Below, piece by piece: positions 39,947 to 55,874 of a DNA stretch of 64,000 nt. Under the pieces are notes generated by a model, which saw nothing but the letters and a program-made list of their open reading frames with translations, ran no database searches and was not told the DNA's origin. Position 1 is the first letter of the stretch. Each line of letters begins with the position of its first letter. Both the position numbers and the translations under genes were made by a program. The stretch is from Lycocorax pyrrhopterus obiensis (taxonomy: Eukaryota > Chordata > Aves > Passeriformes > Paradisaeidae): positions 33,885,875 to 33,949,874 of the forward strand of contig JACSVZ010000007.1 of NCBI GenBank assembly GCA_014706295.1, in the 5' to 3' direction.

Positions 39947-40838
39947 GTACCTCTGGACAAGATCGAGCAGACATGACAAATGCTTCTGACTTCTTTTTAA
40001 ATCGAACCTGGAAGGTCATCGCTGAACAAACAGAATGCCATACAACTGGGGCCATAAATTGTGAAAGCTAACAAAAAGGTAAGATTTTTGATATTAAAAA
40101 TTAAAATTATTCTGTTCAGAATTTTCTGTGTAAAATCTAGAAATAGGAGGATGAAATAGTTTAAAAAGGATAAGTAGGTAAAAAAAAATAAATCTTTAAA
40201 AACTTTATTATCAAAATTTTTTTTGGCAGCTGAACCTGTATTTTAGTATTAATACAATGTCTTTAGAGTAGTCGCTTTATTTTACAAATATTGCCTTATA
40301 GATAACTCCTTAATGAGCATTTATCCATGTTTGCATTTACTTTTTTTACAGCACTATGATGAAACAGTGGACAGTTAAAATAAGACCAGTCAGTCCCAAA
40401 TCTATGGGATTTGCTTGCTGCTATCCTCACATCAAGTCAGTAAAACAATAGCATACTACTGTGCATTTTTCTTAACATTTTTATTTTGTTTTAGGATCAT
40501 TTAACAGTACTGGTAGTTTTGGATTAAATTTAATTTGCATGGAGATAAACAGTAACTTAAGTGACTGGAACTGGAAACCAGTTGATGGATTCACTTTTAA
40601 ATCTCGTGTTTCAGTTTGGAGAGGAAATGTAAGGATTGAATTAGAAAGCTGTAAACTCTTGATGAGAATTAGTGGTATAGAACAGAGGAAAACGAAACCT
40701 TCAGTTATTTTCCTTACAGTTAGGCTGAATGAAATTGTAAATCAACAAAAGATTTGGACAGCATTCAAATCAACAGCTTTACCTAATAAAAGTTCCAACA
40801 GAGCACTGAGCATACCATTTGAAACAAATATGAACTAA
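39947..40838. other. unrecognised exon-like region, open frames with splice-like borders
   Basis: On the plus strand, 39947-40078 (132 nt) has an upstream AG and a strong GTAAGA donor, 40352-40439 follows a long T-rich acceptor, and 40495-40838 follows TTTTATTTTGTTTTAG and stays open for about 113 codons to a TAA. On the minus strand, 39951-40067 is exactly 39 open codons between an AG acceptor and a GT donor. None of these products resembles a protein I know. The 55-nt gap between the last two plus-strand blocks is too short for a normal intron, so they cannot all be exons of one transcript. Confidence 0.2.
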
Positions 40839-43800
40839 ATATGAAATATGAATGACTTAAAAAGAACCATATGAGAAGCAAAACAGTAAAATCACCAAAA
40901 TTCAAGCAAAGGAAATTTGAACCAAAATGTATGATGGGCAATTAAGTACCTATTTTGACAATTCTAAGTGGTCAAATTTTTAAAGTATGACACAGAAACC
41001 TTAACCTATCTATCTATGAGTGATAAATGAGGCATTTTGTGTCATTACATTCCCATAAATCACCTTCTTTAACTGCTGATGGCTTTTATCAGCTCTAACC
41101 TTTTCAAGCTTCTATCAGAGTGCTAACATTTTCAACTTTGACACATATGCAGTTTACAAATTCTGCAGCTGATTAACTCTGGACAGAAGCACACTGCCAT
41201 CACTGTCTTCTTCAAGTTTGGTTACAGCTTCAGCATCTCAAAAACTCACAGGCATCCTTCGTATGCCAGAAAATACCACTTCACTTTGTTGGGCTGTGTT
41301 GCAAAGGATCCAAAACATTTCTCCTTTTGAAACAAGTAAATGAGAATATACTTTTGAAAGTAGTCTTCTACAGAAAGACTGAAATGTGTGTAATTTTCCT
41401 TATTTTAAAATAAATAGCACTTTCCAGATAAAGAGATAAAAGTAATATGATCAATTTTACATGACTTTATAATTTAAACAAGATTGGAATAAAAAAAAAA
41501 TTGACTACACAAGAAATGATGCTGTAAAAATCTCCGAGGAAATCAACAATAAAAAGTTAAAAAAATTCTAATTACTATAGTGTATTGTATATCTGACATT
41601 GCAAAATACTGCAATTATAAACAAAATATTACAATTATTAATCATGATTATGGGCCCTTAAATCATTTCATGAGATCACTCACTAAATTCTTCTCTCAAC
41701 TATTTTGTAAATTTTAAAGCTTATAAATAGCAATATCTCAAAACTATAAATTTCAAAGATTCAATTTCAGCATTTCAGCACTGAGAACATGAAATGAATT
41801 CAACCATGATATACTCAGAATACAATAAATGAAAGAGCAGGAAAAATAGAGGAAAAAATGTTTTATCCTGTGTAAGTAAACCCAGAGATTTCAAGGAACA
41901 CTAGCTTTCTGTAGGAACTAAAATTAAATTACCTATTTGCCTGACACATTCAAATTTTGCTACAAATAGATGATAAAATCCCATCTAGGTGTCTGTCTTA
42001 TAAAACATTTTAACTTACTGTACTATTCCGACAATGAGAAGCCAGCCATATAGTAGCTCTTTCTGCCTTAGCAGCATCAAGACATAGTAAGAATGGTACC
42101 AATGCTTTAAACACTTGTATTTTTGCTATTTTTTAAATTTAGAAACGTGCAGAATATAATTTCAGATGTATTTTATCTATTGAAACAAGTAGTGACTCAG
42201 TCACTAAAATGAATTTCCAAGATATAATTGACCTAGACACTGAAACAAAGCCCAGGTTTAAAGAGATACTGTCTTTAATAATATTAGTCAGACTGAAATT
42301 TTTATGTTGGTTGTGTGACCACGGGAAGCCTGGTACTTCAGATGGTATTAGTTTTGATAAGAGCTAACTAGACATCAGACCTAAATAATGAAACATGAAG
42401 AGACAGGCTTGGAACATGTAAATAGAACGTCTGCAGAGATTCTCATGCAGCTGAGTGTCTCTTGTTAATAAACTACGTCTTAGAAAAACAATGGATGAAG
42501 GAAAAAGTTTTGCAGCATCACAACTAAATTAGCCTTGCAGTGTCAATATTTAAGGCCTATCCATAAAAAATTAAAAGTTCTTTATTTCACTAATAATGTC
42601 ACACATCAGAGAAGCTGTGCAGTTACACTTTGACAATTCAGCTGTAAATCTTGGAATGTCTGTAAGTATTCATGACAAAGGCACATTTATCATTTAAAAC
42701 AAAAGGACATGATTTCTTGATGTTCATATCAAAGACTAGTGATGGATGAGAGCATGCTAATCAAACGAAAAGAAGGAACACAGATGCTTACTATTTTGAT
42801 TAGGAGAGGGAAATGAAGACCTCTTTCCTAAAGAGAGATCTAAACATTCATAAAGTATACACACAAACATATATGTAAGTGTGCATAACACACTGTGCAT
42901 TCTTAGGAGCTTGATACGTTCTCTAGCAGAAATGCTACAAATGCTAACTAGAATAATTGCCAATTTACTTAAGTTCAGAAGAAGCTACACAACACTGAGT
43001 GATAAATTCCAGTTAGTTGCTTATGAATTTATACTTTCAGAAGCAATTTTAGCTTTCTTCTATTAAAATTCAACAAGTAATAAAAGAGAATAATTTAAGC
43101 TTTTTTTTTTTTTTGGTAATTTTTTTCCTACTGCCTTAGTTCTAGGTTTAAATTATACTTCTGTAATATCATTCTTATGTAACTTAAAATTGCATAAAAT
43201 CTATGTAAATATTACTGAAGACAAAAATGTAGACTGTTCAAATGGGATGCAATATTGCAAGATAAATGTGGAACTTGAGCCAAATTTTCTTGTAAGCTTT
43301 TACATTTTGGATACTCAAGTCAGCTTACCTCAGTGTCTTGCTTTACGTGTACACAAATTTTATCAAACTAATTACGCATGCTTAGCAACAACTAATAAAC
43401 ATCAAGAATTCTGTTTGCTCATCATAAGAGTCACAACCACTGCCAGTGAGACAGCCAAAAGTTTATTCAATTTGTAGATCCATGTGCAGTGGCAAGGTCC
43501 CATGAGGTTCAATGATACCTTCACAAAGTCTTGTCAAATGATGGTAACATGCAAGTCCTTGAAATCCATCTTTCTCATTCTCCTTTAAGCAGGTAGTAAC
43601 TATAAAGAAAATCCCTCTGATACTTTTCCATCAAAATTCTGCAATGAGTAAAAACTTTTCGATATCCTCAAGAAAATACCCCAGTCACTCTTGTTCTGAA
43701 CATAGAAAGAAAAGCCCCTTTGCTAACTGGAGAACTACTCATCAAATATACTTGTTTATACCTTGCTGTAGTTATGAAACAAACAAAGTAATAAAAAAAT

Positions 43801-46800
43801 GAAAATAAATTTTAAAATGAGTCCTCATGACAAAGTTTTCAAGAATTTACAAGAAGGAACATTTTGCAATCTCTACGAAAGTATGTAATTGAACATAAAC
43901 TGGTGGCACTGAGGCAGAAAAAATATATTTGAATTAAAAATATTCTTAATGCAATAATATACTTCTTATTGTAAAAATAATTTTTACCCAACCAGAAATG
44001 CATTTGAAGTTGAGAATAATATAGTGTAGTATTTAAAAAAATACACCAACACCAATAATCATTTGCTCTGCCACTGAGAAGCTTTAGTAAGACACATCTG
44101 ATGATGTGCTTCATGCAACTTATCCAAATATCCTCAGTGCCTCCTTTAATGCAAGATTAGTGTTCTAGGGAAGCAGATTCTTGTTCTCTGGAAACAGAAA
44201 TCCATATCGTACAATTGTGCAGAATAAACAAAATGTAGGAAGTTTCAATATATACATTTCAGTCTCATCTTTAATCAAAAGAAACTCTCTCAGAGCTCTC
44301 ACAGAGGCTGAACAGAGATGTGGTATGCCATAGTGACACTGTATTTCTTTTTGCCTAAGCCAAGATTTAGGCATAAGGAATTTGTTAAACTGTGTGGAAA
44401 TGTGATTCCTGTCCACTGACTGTCCTGGGACTACTAAATCTACTCATCTTGTACTGCAAATTACTCTTAGATTGTGCATTAACCTCACCAGTCTCATGCT
44501 TTTAAATGCTTTATTTACTGAGTCCTAGCTGTAATCAGCTAGTGATGTTATTTATTTTTTCCTTATATTAGTACATATAGTTTTGTATTCTATACATAGT
44601 AATTTACCATTTAATATATTAAAGGCTGCTTAAGACAAAAAAAAATTCCTCCACCTCTTGGACCTTTTTTGAAAAATTTACTGGATGCTCAATATATATA
44701 ATATTCAATAGCATGTGAGAATAATTTTTATGCAACTCTGATAGTTAGAAAGATAGATAACTCAATTATTAGATCATCTATCAAAATATTCAGATGTGTA
44801 AGAGGCTACTAAAAAGATTGATGACTGAGAAAGTCCACTGATTCTCTAGCCATCATATCCACACATTTGGCTAGACAACATTTTTCGCTGCCTTCACAAG
44901 CAAGCTTCATTACCCATCACTCCACTGAAAAGAGTTTATTATGAGGCTGCCATCTTGGCAAGACTATTATTTAGATGATAAATGTTGGGGGGAAAAGTGT
45001 GTCTAGATTTTTTTTTAACATGAGCTTTTTGACAGATAAAACAAACAGCATCTACATTTCTAATTAACTTAAATTTGGCATATACAAATACAGGTCAGTA
45101 AAGCTATGATATGCTACTAGATTATCTTCTGTCTGAATCTTGCCCTTAATTTGCAAAATGTAAATTAACTAATTAGAAGAAAAGCAGCATTATTTGTGAC
45201 AAAATGCTGCTTCTACTTTTTCTGCTTTGTGACATTTATGATCAACTGTAGTCCTTCATTCTAACTTCTAGTAGATGGATAATTATGCTCAAACTAATTT
45301 ATTAGGCTTTTAGCATTGTAACCCAAATAAAAATTTGAGATTTCTGAAGGCAAAGAAGCCCAACAACTGTGACATGTAGCTAAATGACATACTTGCTAGT
45401 TTGACTTCATTGACAATATTATGCTGTTAACATATCTCACATGAATACAGGTAAGAATATTTTCACTTTCAATATTCAAGTACCTGACTCAAAGGAAAGT
45501 CTCTATTAGTATTCTTAAAATTTCCTTGAAATCTCCGTATCCCTTCTGTACATGATGCATAGTAACAATAATATACTTATGCTTTGTTCATTCGTACTAA
45601 GAGTTAAATTTCACTTTATACGCCTACTAGCCTCCTCAATTGTCATTTGAAATGGATTAGACTAGCACCTACAGAGTTGCAAAAAGGAAGAGGGAGTTGA
45701 TCATTCTTGAGTTTCGGCCCAGCAACTTGACCTCGTTAAATAAAAAATATACGATATCATAGTTTACAGGAAGGGATTCTTTTTGCTTTGGTTTGGTTTT
45801 AATTATTAGTATGTAGATAAAGAACCAACACTAAAAAATACATTGAAAATGTCAGATGTAAATGTCAATTAAAAATTACAAGGAATTCTGAAAGCTAAGG
45901 TCTGTGGGGGGTTGACATTCTTTGACATAGTGGAGTGTCTGCAACCAGGCCTTTGGCAAGAATAGCAGGATCTATGCTGTCAGATCTTATTGTACATAAA
46001 CTTAGATGCTTGTCTAATCTGAATGAGAAGTACCAGGAAAACTGGAGCTGAAGCCATGCAGTAGTATGGAAGAAAGCTGAAAATGCTCTATCTACATTAC
46101 ATTAACCTCCTGTGACAAGAAAATGTTTAAGACAGTTGAGAAAAATAACGTAAACAAAGGTATCTACTGCTTCATTTACTATTTTTTAAGTTCGGGATGT
46201 AACAATCTAGCAGTGAAAGAGGCCTACATAAGAGAATGAAATTACAATGAAAATCCCAGTTTCATGTCTGTATTAAATACAATATCTAAGGAGAAAAATG
46301 TATGAAAATATATACTTAATATCAACCATTCAAATATAAATGATAATATGAATAAAATATGTTTTTTTCTTTCTTTGCTTTGACAAAAATTAGTTTTGAT
46401 ACAAAACCAAACAATCTACAATGCTCAACAAAACAATTAACATAGAAATGCTATGCATAAGCCACAGTCTCAGTGAAAATGGCTTCATGCTCTATTATTC
46501 AACCACATTGTTGAAGAGAGCATGACAGGTAAAATCTAAAAACATTATTTTGAGCTGGAGCAAAAATTATATTTTTCACATGCTACATGTTGATTTCTAT
46601 ACTGTTCATGTGTCATTAAATAAAGACAAAAATAATTAATATCAAATGCTATTGGAAATAGGCTAAATGTATCTAGGACATTTGTGAAGTGCAGAGATAT
46701 GCCTCTGTATGTGTTCGTATGTATATTTGAATGCACACATGCATCTGTTTATCTTGCAGAAGAACACAGAATTTTATCATCTTCCCAAGTAAACTACTGC

Positions 46801-49800
46801 ATTTACTAGTAAACTAGTAGAAAATGGCATTTTTCACTGCTTTTGGTTCTCTTCTTGTCTATAAACAAACATATCTTACTCAGTGCTACTAAGGTTAGCA
46901 AGTTGGCATAGTAATTCACTTTAAAAAAGTTAATTAGTTTTGAAGAAACTTACTATATAAAGTCCTAAGCAGTAAAAATCACCATAAGCTCTCTCTTCTA
47001 TCTACATCCATTTTTGTTTAAGATTAATTTAGTAATTCAAGTGGAGCCAGACGGGAGAGAAAAAGGAGCATAGCAAAACCCAGCATGTGTGAAAATCCAC
47101 AAGCGTTAGAGAGCTAAACAAACCCTAAGTCCCTCAGTGTTGAAGTAAGGTCAAAACCTTTCAGCATTGTACCAGTGTGTCAAAATATGTCAACAAACCA
47201 TCATACTGCAAGAAGAAGAATGACCTTTCAGTTCTTTATGTTTGGGCTGCTTTGGATACTGGGTATGCATGAACAGTTTTCCTAGCCACTTGACAAATGT
47301 AACTCCCAAGGTTTCTTCCAAGTCAGGTTGTTACAATGGCTTTCAACTCACCAATACAATTTTTTAAACCATCTGCAACTGAAGAATACTGAACTTGTTA
47401 ATAGAACAGACACCCACAAACCCACAACAGATCTCCCTCTTCCCCTACCACCTACAACCAGACAACAATTATTACTTCAACAGTCTTCCCAGTAACCTGT
47501 TAAACCAATTTAAAGAGAAGAACAGCAAAAAACGTCTATAATTCTGATGTCCCGATTCAGACTTTGCTCACGTCATTCATCCTCACAATCAACTGTAAAT
47601 GCATTTGAACAGAACACTCTTCTCAAAAAACCCTAGGAACACATGATCTGTGTTTGTGTTGTGAAATACAATCCTTTGCATCATTTGTGTTTGCACTTAT
47701 CTGAAATAAATACCCTTTTATTAATTGACAGGGCTCTATGATAATTTGATAATTTTACTATGACTGACAGTTAGGAACTGAAGTCTCAAGATCAGGCATA
47801 ATATACCAATTAACAACACACCGAATCATGAATTTAGGCTCCCAAAAAGCGTGATTACTACTTTAAAATTACTTATGGGAAACTTTCTTTTATTTATTCT
47901 TGCAAAAAAGTAGAAGCACAGGACTAGCAACATTTGGGACACAAACAAAAGGCAGAAGAAATTTAGTACAGAGATGACCTACCATTTTTATTCAAAGAGA
48001 AGATGAAATGCTTCTTTTTCACTCTGTGAAATTGCCTTTAGTTTAATAACAGTGTCAAATATGACATTTTCCTACGGTCTTCCTCACATATAGTAAAGTT
48101 TCATTAGCTAATAATGACGTCAAGCTTTCTCCTGGGACTCTCTAGAAATTGCATTCCAGACTGTATATATGCCTTAGCCATGCTTGTAGAAGATAGAAAA
48201 TGTAAATTGCTGTATTTGAGTTTATATCTTCTTACAGCAAGTCACTGACAGTGCACCCACTAATTACTGTATGAACCATGTGTTGCTGATCTGTATATCC
48301 TTAGAAAACAGTAGTCATGCCTGTCAGCTCTCACTAACAGACTTTTACAGCTAGGAATCCAATTTTTAATTTAAATTGGAAAAAAGTTATAAAATCAGAC
48401 ACTATGGAGGAAAAAAACAAGAAACAGCAACATTCATCTAAATCCTAAAATAATTTACAACATATTCATAGACCCCATTTTAAAGTGCAATCTGTATAAC
48501 TTCCTGTTCATGCTCTCCAAATTACCTTTGGTCACACAGACTATTCAACAGCTTTTATTCTCATGCTTGCAACAAATACACTAATGTAGACCAGTGAAAA
48601 ATGAAAAGTGTGGTATCTACTACATGTGCACAAAGCAATTATATTTTGGGTTTTTGTTTACCCAGTGGAAGTGTACACTACAGCCTGCTCAGTGGATACC
48701 ACCACTCTGAAGGAACAAACATACTGAGGGAAGTGTATGAATCACATTATACTAAGTCTGTCCAGTATATAAAATAGCTTTTTTCCCTAAAACAACACTC
48801 TGCAAAATCAGTCTGGAAATATGCAAGACCAAACTTGCCTATTCCTGTTTCTTTATTATTGAAAAAGCTCAATGTCTAAACAAACATTTTAAATTATAAC
48901 CGTGCAAATCCACTGACAAGGTACACTTTGTACATTTTTAATGTGAAGCTTAATTTGAAGATGAGGTTGCAGTGCACCACTGCAATTGAAAATTGCTTAA
49001 CAATACCATTGATGTATGAGCCATAAAAAACCTTGCTAAGCTGTCCCTGCAGAACTCAGAGTAATAAAAAGGTGTTCTTCTGCACTGAGGTGAACAGACA
49101 TGGTTGACTGCATCTAGGGAGCTGTTCTGTTAAATGAGAAAGTGCCATTTCTTTCCTGTCAGTACAGACACTCACAGATTTAGTTAGCACCAAGTACAGG
49201 ATTTAATGAAATACACACGTAACAGCAAACAAACCCCAGCTATGTTCAAAGATTTCAGTCAGATTCTGAGTAGAATTCATCTTACATCTGTGACATGTGA
49301 GAAAAGAATGCAGAAACTTTTCCAGTTTGACTCCTAATTTTTAGAGAAGCAATAAAAAAGTTGAATGGAAAAGGTCTGAAACCTCTCACTTTCATTCCTT
49401 TCAAAGTATCTAGATTTGTATTTCTATCCACATCTAACAGGTGATACAGATTTTTCTCTTGAATTTAATTTCTGTTTTAAGTTCAACCAGCGAGTCAGGT
49501 TTACAAAACACTAAACTATTAATTGAGTGTTGTATCATCTCTATTGTGAATTCATGCTTGTTCTCCGAATAATTTCTCTTTGAAGAGGAAGGGATACACA
49601 AAGGTGTGGTGAATTGACTGAGAATCTGGTTCTCACTGAGAGACCTCTGCACAGACTGATTAAATAATATAAAATTGATTCACAGTTTGTGCAGCTACAC
49701 CTGTGTCCTTTCATATAAACAGTTTCAGAGACCAATGTAAGTTAACTGCCTAACCTACATGCAACCTAATCTGTCAACATGTATTCATTAACCCAACTGT

Positions 49801-51971
49801 CATTATATTAAAAGCTACAGTAATTCAGAACTCATTTCAGAAGATGTGGCACCATCAGCTTGGCCAAACGGTACCAAAATCAAAACTAATGGTATTTGTT
49901 CTTTAAAAAAAATGCATAGAAATCTGCCTAATTTCCATAATTAACCTAGATTTTGGATTTAGGGTGTAACAAATCTTTCTATGGAGTTCTAGTTTCCTTT
50001 ATATGAATATAAATTCACTATATTTAAGAATCAACCATTTTTGTAGTTGTTTTCAATTCAAACAGCTGTAACAGCAGATTTGGCAAAATCTCAAAACTAC
50101 TTCCAAAATGTTTTATTGATCCAGGTATCATTCCAGTCTAGTTTGCAACATTAAAGATACTTTACTAACAGCTCAGTGAGAGATGTTATTCCATTTCTGA
50201 AGTTGAATTAGTAATTGGTACATGTTAAAATTAAAATGAAGTTAGCTATGTCTTGGTTTCTTGATAAAAGCATAAGAGAAGTTTCCTTTGGAAATGTCAG
50301 ATGCAAGTGGTACATACTATTCTCAAATGTTTTACACTAAAATGTTGATAGACACTTTGTAGCACAAAAAAAAGACAGAAAATGCAATGGCAATTTTATT
50401 ACAAACAACAACTGGATTAGTTGTTCATCCTACCTGTCTATGCAACTTTTACCCCATTTCAACTTAGTATCTTTATGCTCATGCTATCTGTTTAAAATTC
50501 AGTTCTTGGAGCTGCTTTTCTCTGATACCATCATGGATCCCTTCAAACACACCCTTTACACTCAGAAAGTATTCCAGCCAGTACATCTGATGGCCTTCTC
50601 CCAGCCTGAGCTGCTCCATTTCTTTTACACTGGATGTGCAATTCAGCACTGTTTGCATCACACTCTTTCCTGCCATTCTCACCATTTGTCTAGATATTGT
50701 ATATACTCAAGTTTCTTTCTAAGTTTTATATTCTGTATTTCACAATTTATTTTCTACAACTTTCCTAGAGTATAATATCTTCATCTAACAATTGACAGTC
50801 TTCCAAGTTTCCCATTACTTTTATTCAAGTTTTCCAATTCTCTGCTTTCTGGGATTGTCAAATAAGAGCAGGTCCTTTTGAAATCAATCAAGAATGTTGC
50901 TGCAGAGCATAATTCTGAACTTTGATGATGTTATTATCAAGATCTCGTTTCCCTTTCTCTGCTGCCTTTTAATGAACCTCTTTTAAGGTATTTTCAAAGG
51001 TAATGCTAGCTATTTTCATATTCAGCTGAAATACTAACGGTCACCAGACTACTCTCTGATATTGGCACACATCCCCTTTTTGTTGCATGTTCACACACTT
51101 GTGCCATGTTCTCCACTATCCCTCTGATGTTCTCTTGTGGACACTGAGAAGACTTCTAAATTTATGCTTTAAAAAATCCTTTATTAAAACTTCAATTTAC
51201 CTCACTCACTATCTTGCTTAGGGTTCTACCACCTACACAAATGGCATTGAAGATGAAGCATTGTGTTTAGTATCTTTTGGGGAAAAAAATCCTCCAGTGA
51301 GGAGGTGTCTAGTACCATGGAAAGATTTACAAATACACATAGTAATGACTTTTAGAACAATAAAATGGAAGTATTTTAACCATATTTAAAAGAAAATACC
51401 TTTATACCATCAACATGCCACAAAAGTCTGTCCAGCACCATTTGTTCCCCTCCTTACGTTCCTGCAAATATTTACTACATTTTCAACTTGAAGATAATTG
51501 TAATTATTGCTTCAAATGTAAATAATAAACAAAAGAAAAACTGCATTAAAAAAACCCACTGTGAAACAGTCCTACTTACAATGACAATGAGCAGTAACAT
51601 CCTTTATACACAAAACCCACTTGGTTAGACTGTGAAGATTTTTTAACAAATATGTCACCTTGCACGTATTCCAAAATGTTACAGCAAAATCTCCTTTCAA
51701 AGTCAGGTACTAAAAAAAATTGACATATAACTTCTGTACCAAAATAACTTACTCTGTCATTTAGCATTACTGTAAAATCACCATACAGATCTGCTGCATG
51801 TTAACGATTAAGATCTCAATTTTTCACAAATATTTCAGCACACGAACTTGAAATGCAAATGACAGTCAAAATGGCAGATTAGTAACATGTAGAGTCAGTA
51901 GTGTTTTATCCAATAACTTCTTTTTAAAATGAAGTCCTATTTATCTATAAGGAAAAATAACAGAAATATAC
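40839..51971. other. CDIN1: intron of CDIN1 (left of the last exon found), no gene recognised
   Basis: This is the sequence downstream of the 51972 donor in the transcript. I searched it by eye for the missing C-terminal CDIN1 segment (reverse complements of sequences encoding FGPGL, YWYGF and the C-terminal residues) and found none. A short hairpin at 45182-45212 lies in AT-rich, possibly conserved sequence. No repeats of a named family were found. Confidence 0.6.
45182..45212. repeat. inverted repeat, 10-bp perfect arms, 11-base loop
   Basis: AAGCAGCATT and AATGCTGCTT flank ATTTGTGACAA. About this number of such hairpins is expected by chance in 64 kb, so structure alone says little. The surrounding AT-rich homeobox-like words are the reason for listing it. 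Confidence 0.85.
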
Positions 51972-52077
51972 CTGTTCCAGTAGCTCCAAAACTGGTCCTG
52001 CAAGTAGGCTTGGTGGCTACTTTCATCACCAAATGAGGCTTTGCTTTCAATCCAGTGAATTATGTGTCCTTCCACAG
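51972..52077 (-). CDS. CDIN1: CDIN1 coding exon, human residues ~204-239; carries the ExK motif
   Basis: 106-nt exon with acceptor GTCACCCTAG and donor GTATATTTC, entering in phase 1 and leaving in phase 2 within an Arg or Ser codon. It reads [18 protein letters not shown] and continues through [18 protein letters not shown] supplies the Glu and Lys of the PD-(D/E)XK active site (human ~E214 and K216). Differences from human are confined to the stretch after FGDE: Ser for Cys, Gln for His, and Gln for His at about residue 230. Tyr236 (SYW) is kept. This is the last CDIN1 exon found in the window. Confidence 0.95.
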
Positions 52078-54509
<2,432 letters not shown>

Positions 54510-55856
54510 TTAAGCAGACAGCAGCATAATTAATTTTATTTTAAATAAGGTGCAAGAATTACTAATGCAGTCATACATATCTTTCTTATGCATGCAATGC
54601 TGTGTCAGATTAAATGAACCTTTGTAGAAAACCTGAAGCATGGATATAAAAATGCTTCTTTGTCATCCCTGCATTTTTATGTCTTCATTATAAACATCAT
54701 TAATTCAAGCTGTCATACAGTATTTTATAACCTCCAAATATTCAAAATAAAGAGGTATATTCACTGATTGAAAGAAGAGTCTCTCCACCTTCGGATGTGT
54801 TAAGATTAATCCTACCAACACCACAATGTAGATATACTGTCACTGCTACCTTGGTTTTATTTTTAGTGTTAGCATAAAGTTGTTAAAAAAAAGAGCAGGA
54901 AAATCCTTCTCCCCCAGAAATTTATTAAAGTAGAGAAGAGCCATAATTTTAGTTTCTCTTGCATTCTGGATTCTATAGAATTTATCCAATTTCTGAACAT
55001 AAAAAGATTCAAACATTCTGCTAACATTAAGTCTACAACTTTATTGCTTACAAGTATTAGAGCTGAATATTTCAAGAAATAATAATGAGTGAGCAAGACA
55101 AAACTGCAAAAGGCAAAAGATGCTCCCTTTTAAAAAAACAAAAACAAAAAAGGAAAGAAAGAAAGCCCAAGCCACCCCTTAATATTTTTAAACTACTGTC
55201 CTTGATTTCTGATACCATTACATTGGTATTTCTGAAACACCATTTCTCCATTAGAATTTGGAGTGACCTGGTCATTCAATTCCAGGCATGGCTTTCTGTC
55301 TTCACCCAAGCTCAACTAATGGCACTACCTAGTAACAAGTAAGGCTGTGTAGCCCCTTAACACCTACTGGGCTGTTGACATTGTCATGCATCCCATTCGC
55401 CTTTCTACATCACCTTTGATTAAAATTAATGGTCCATTCTCACTGTTGGGTAGCTTATTTCCAAACCATTTATCAGGTTAGGACAGTAGTTTCATGGCCA
55501 ATGTTCAGAACTCAGTTTTTGAATACTTTGTGCAAATCCTGAAAGGTCAGCTGTTTGAATCCAAGTAACATTTTAATGACAACAAAAACCTACAAACTTA
55601 GAAATCAAAATATTGTAATAGTGCCAAAAGCAAACTCTCCCACTCTTTTTCACTGAAGAATAAAAGTCTGAAATATTTTATACAGTGAACTAACTCTGAA
55701 AGTGGGACAGAAGTCAATTTGGAAAGCTGAACATTCATGTCAGTGTAAACTGCAATACCTGTTTATTCTTTTTGAGTGGTACCATATATTATTTTTTCAT
55801 TTTGAGAGCATTTCTTCACCATAAACAGACTATGCTGTAAATAGACACTTCATTAT

Positions 55857-55874
55857 ATCATCTGATCAGATGAT
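55857..55874. repeat. 18-bp perfect palindrome
   Basis: ATCATCTGA is followed directly by its reverse complement TCAGATGAT. About one such 9-pair palindrome is expected by chance in a window of this size. Confidence 0.9.

Noticed and set aside
50440..51250. Region with several open frames that looked like an old coding insertion
   Set aside because: Neither strand gives a recognisable protein or repeat order; it is left as unassigned intron.
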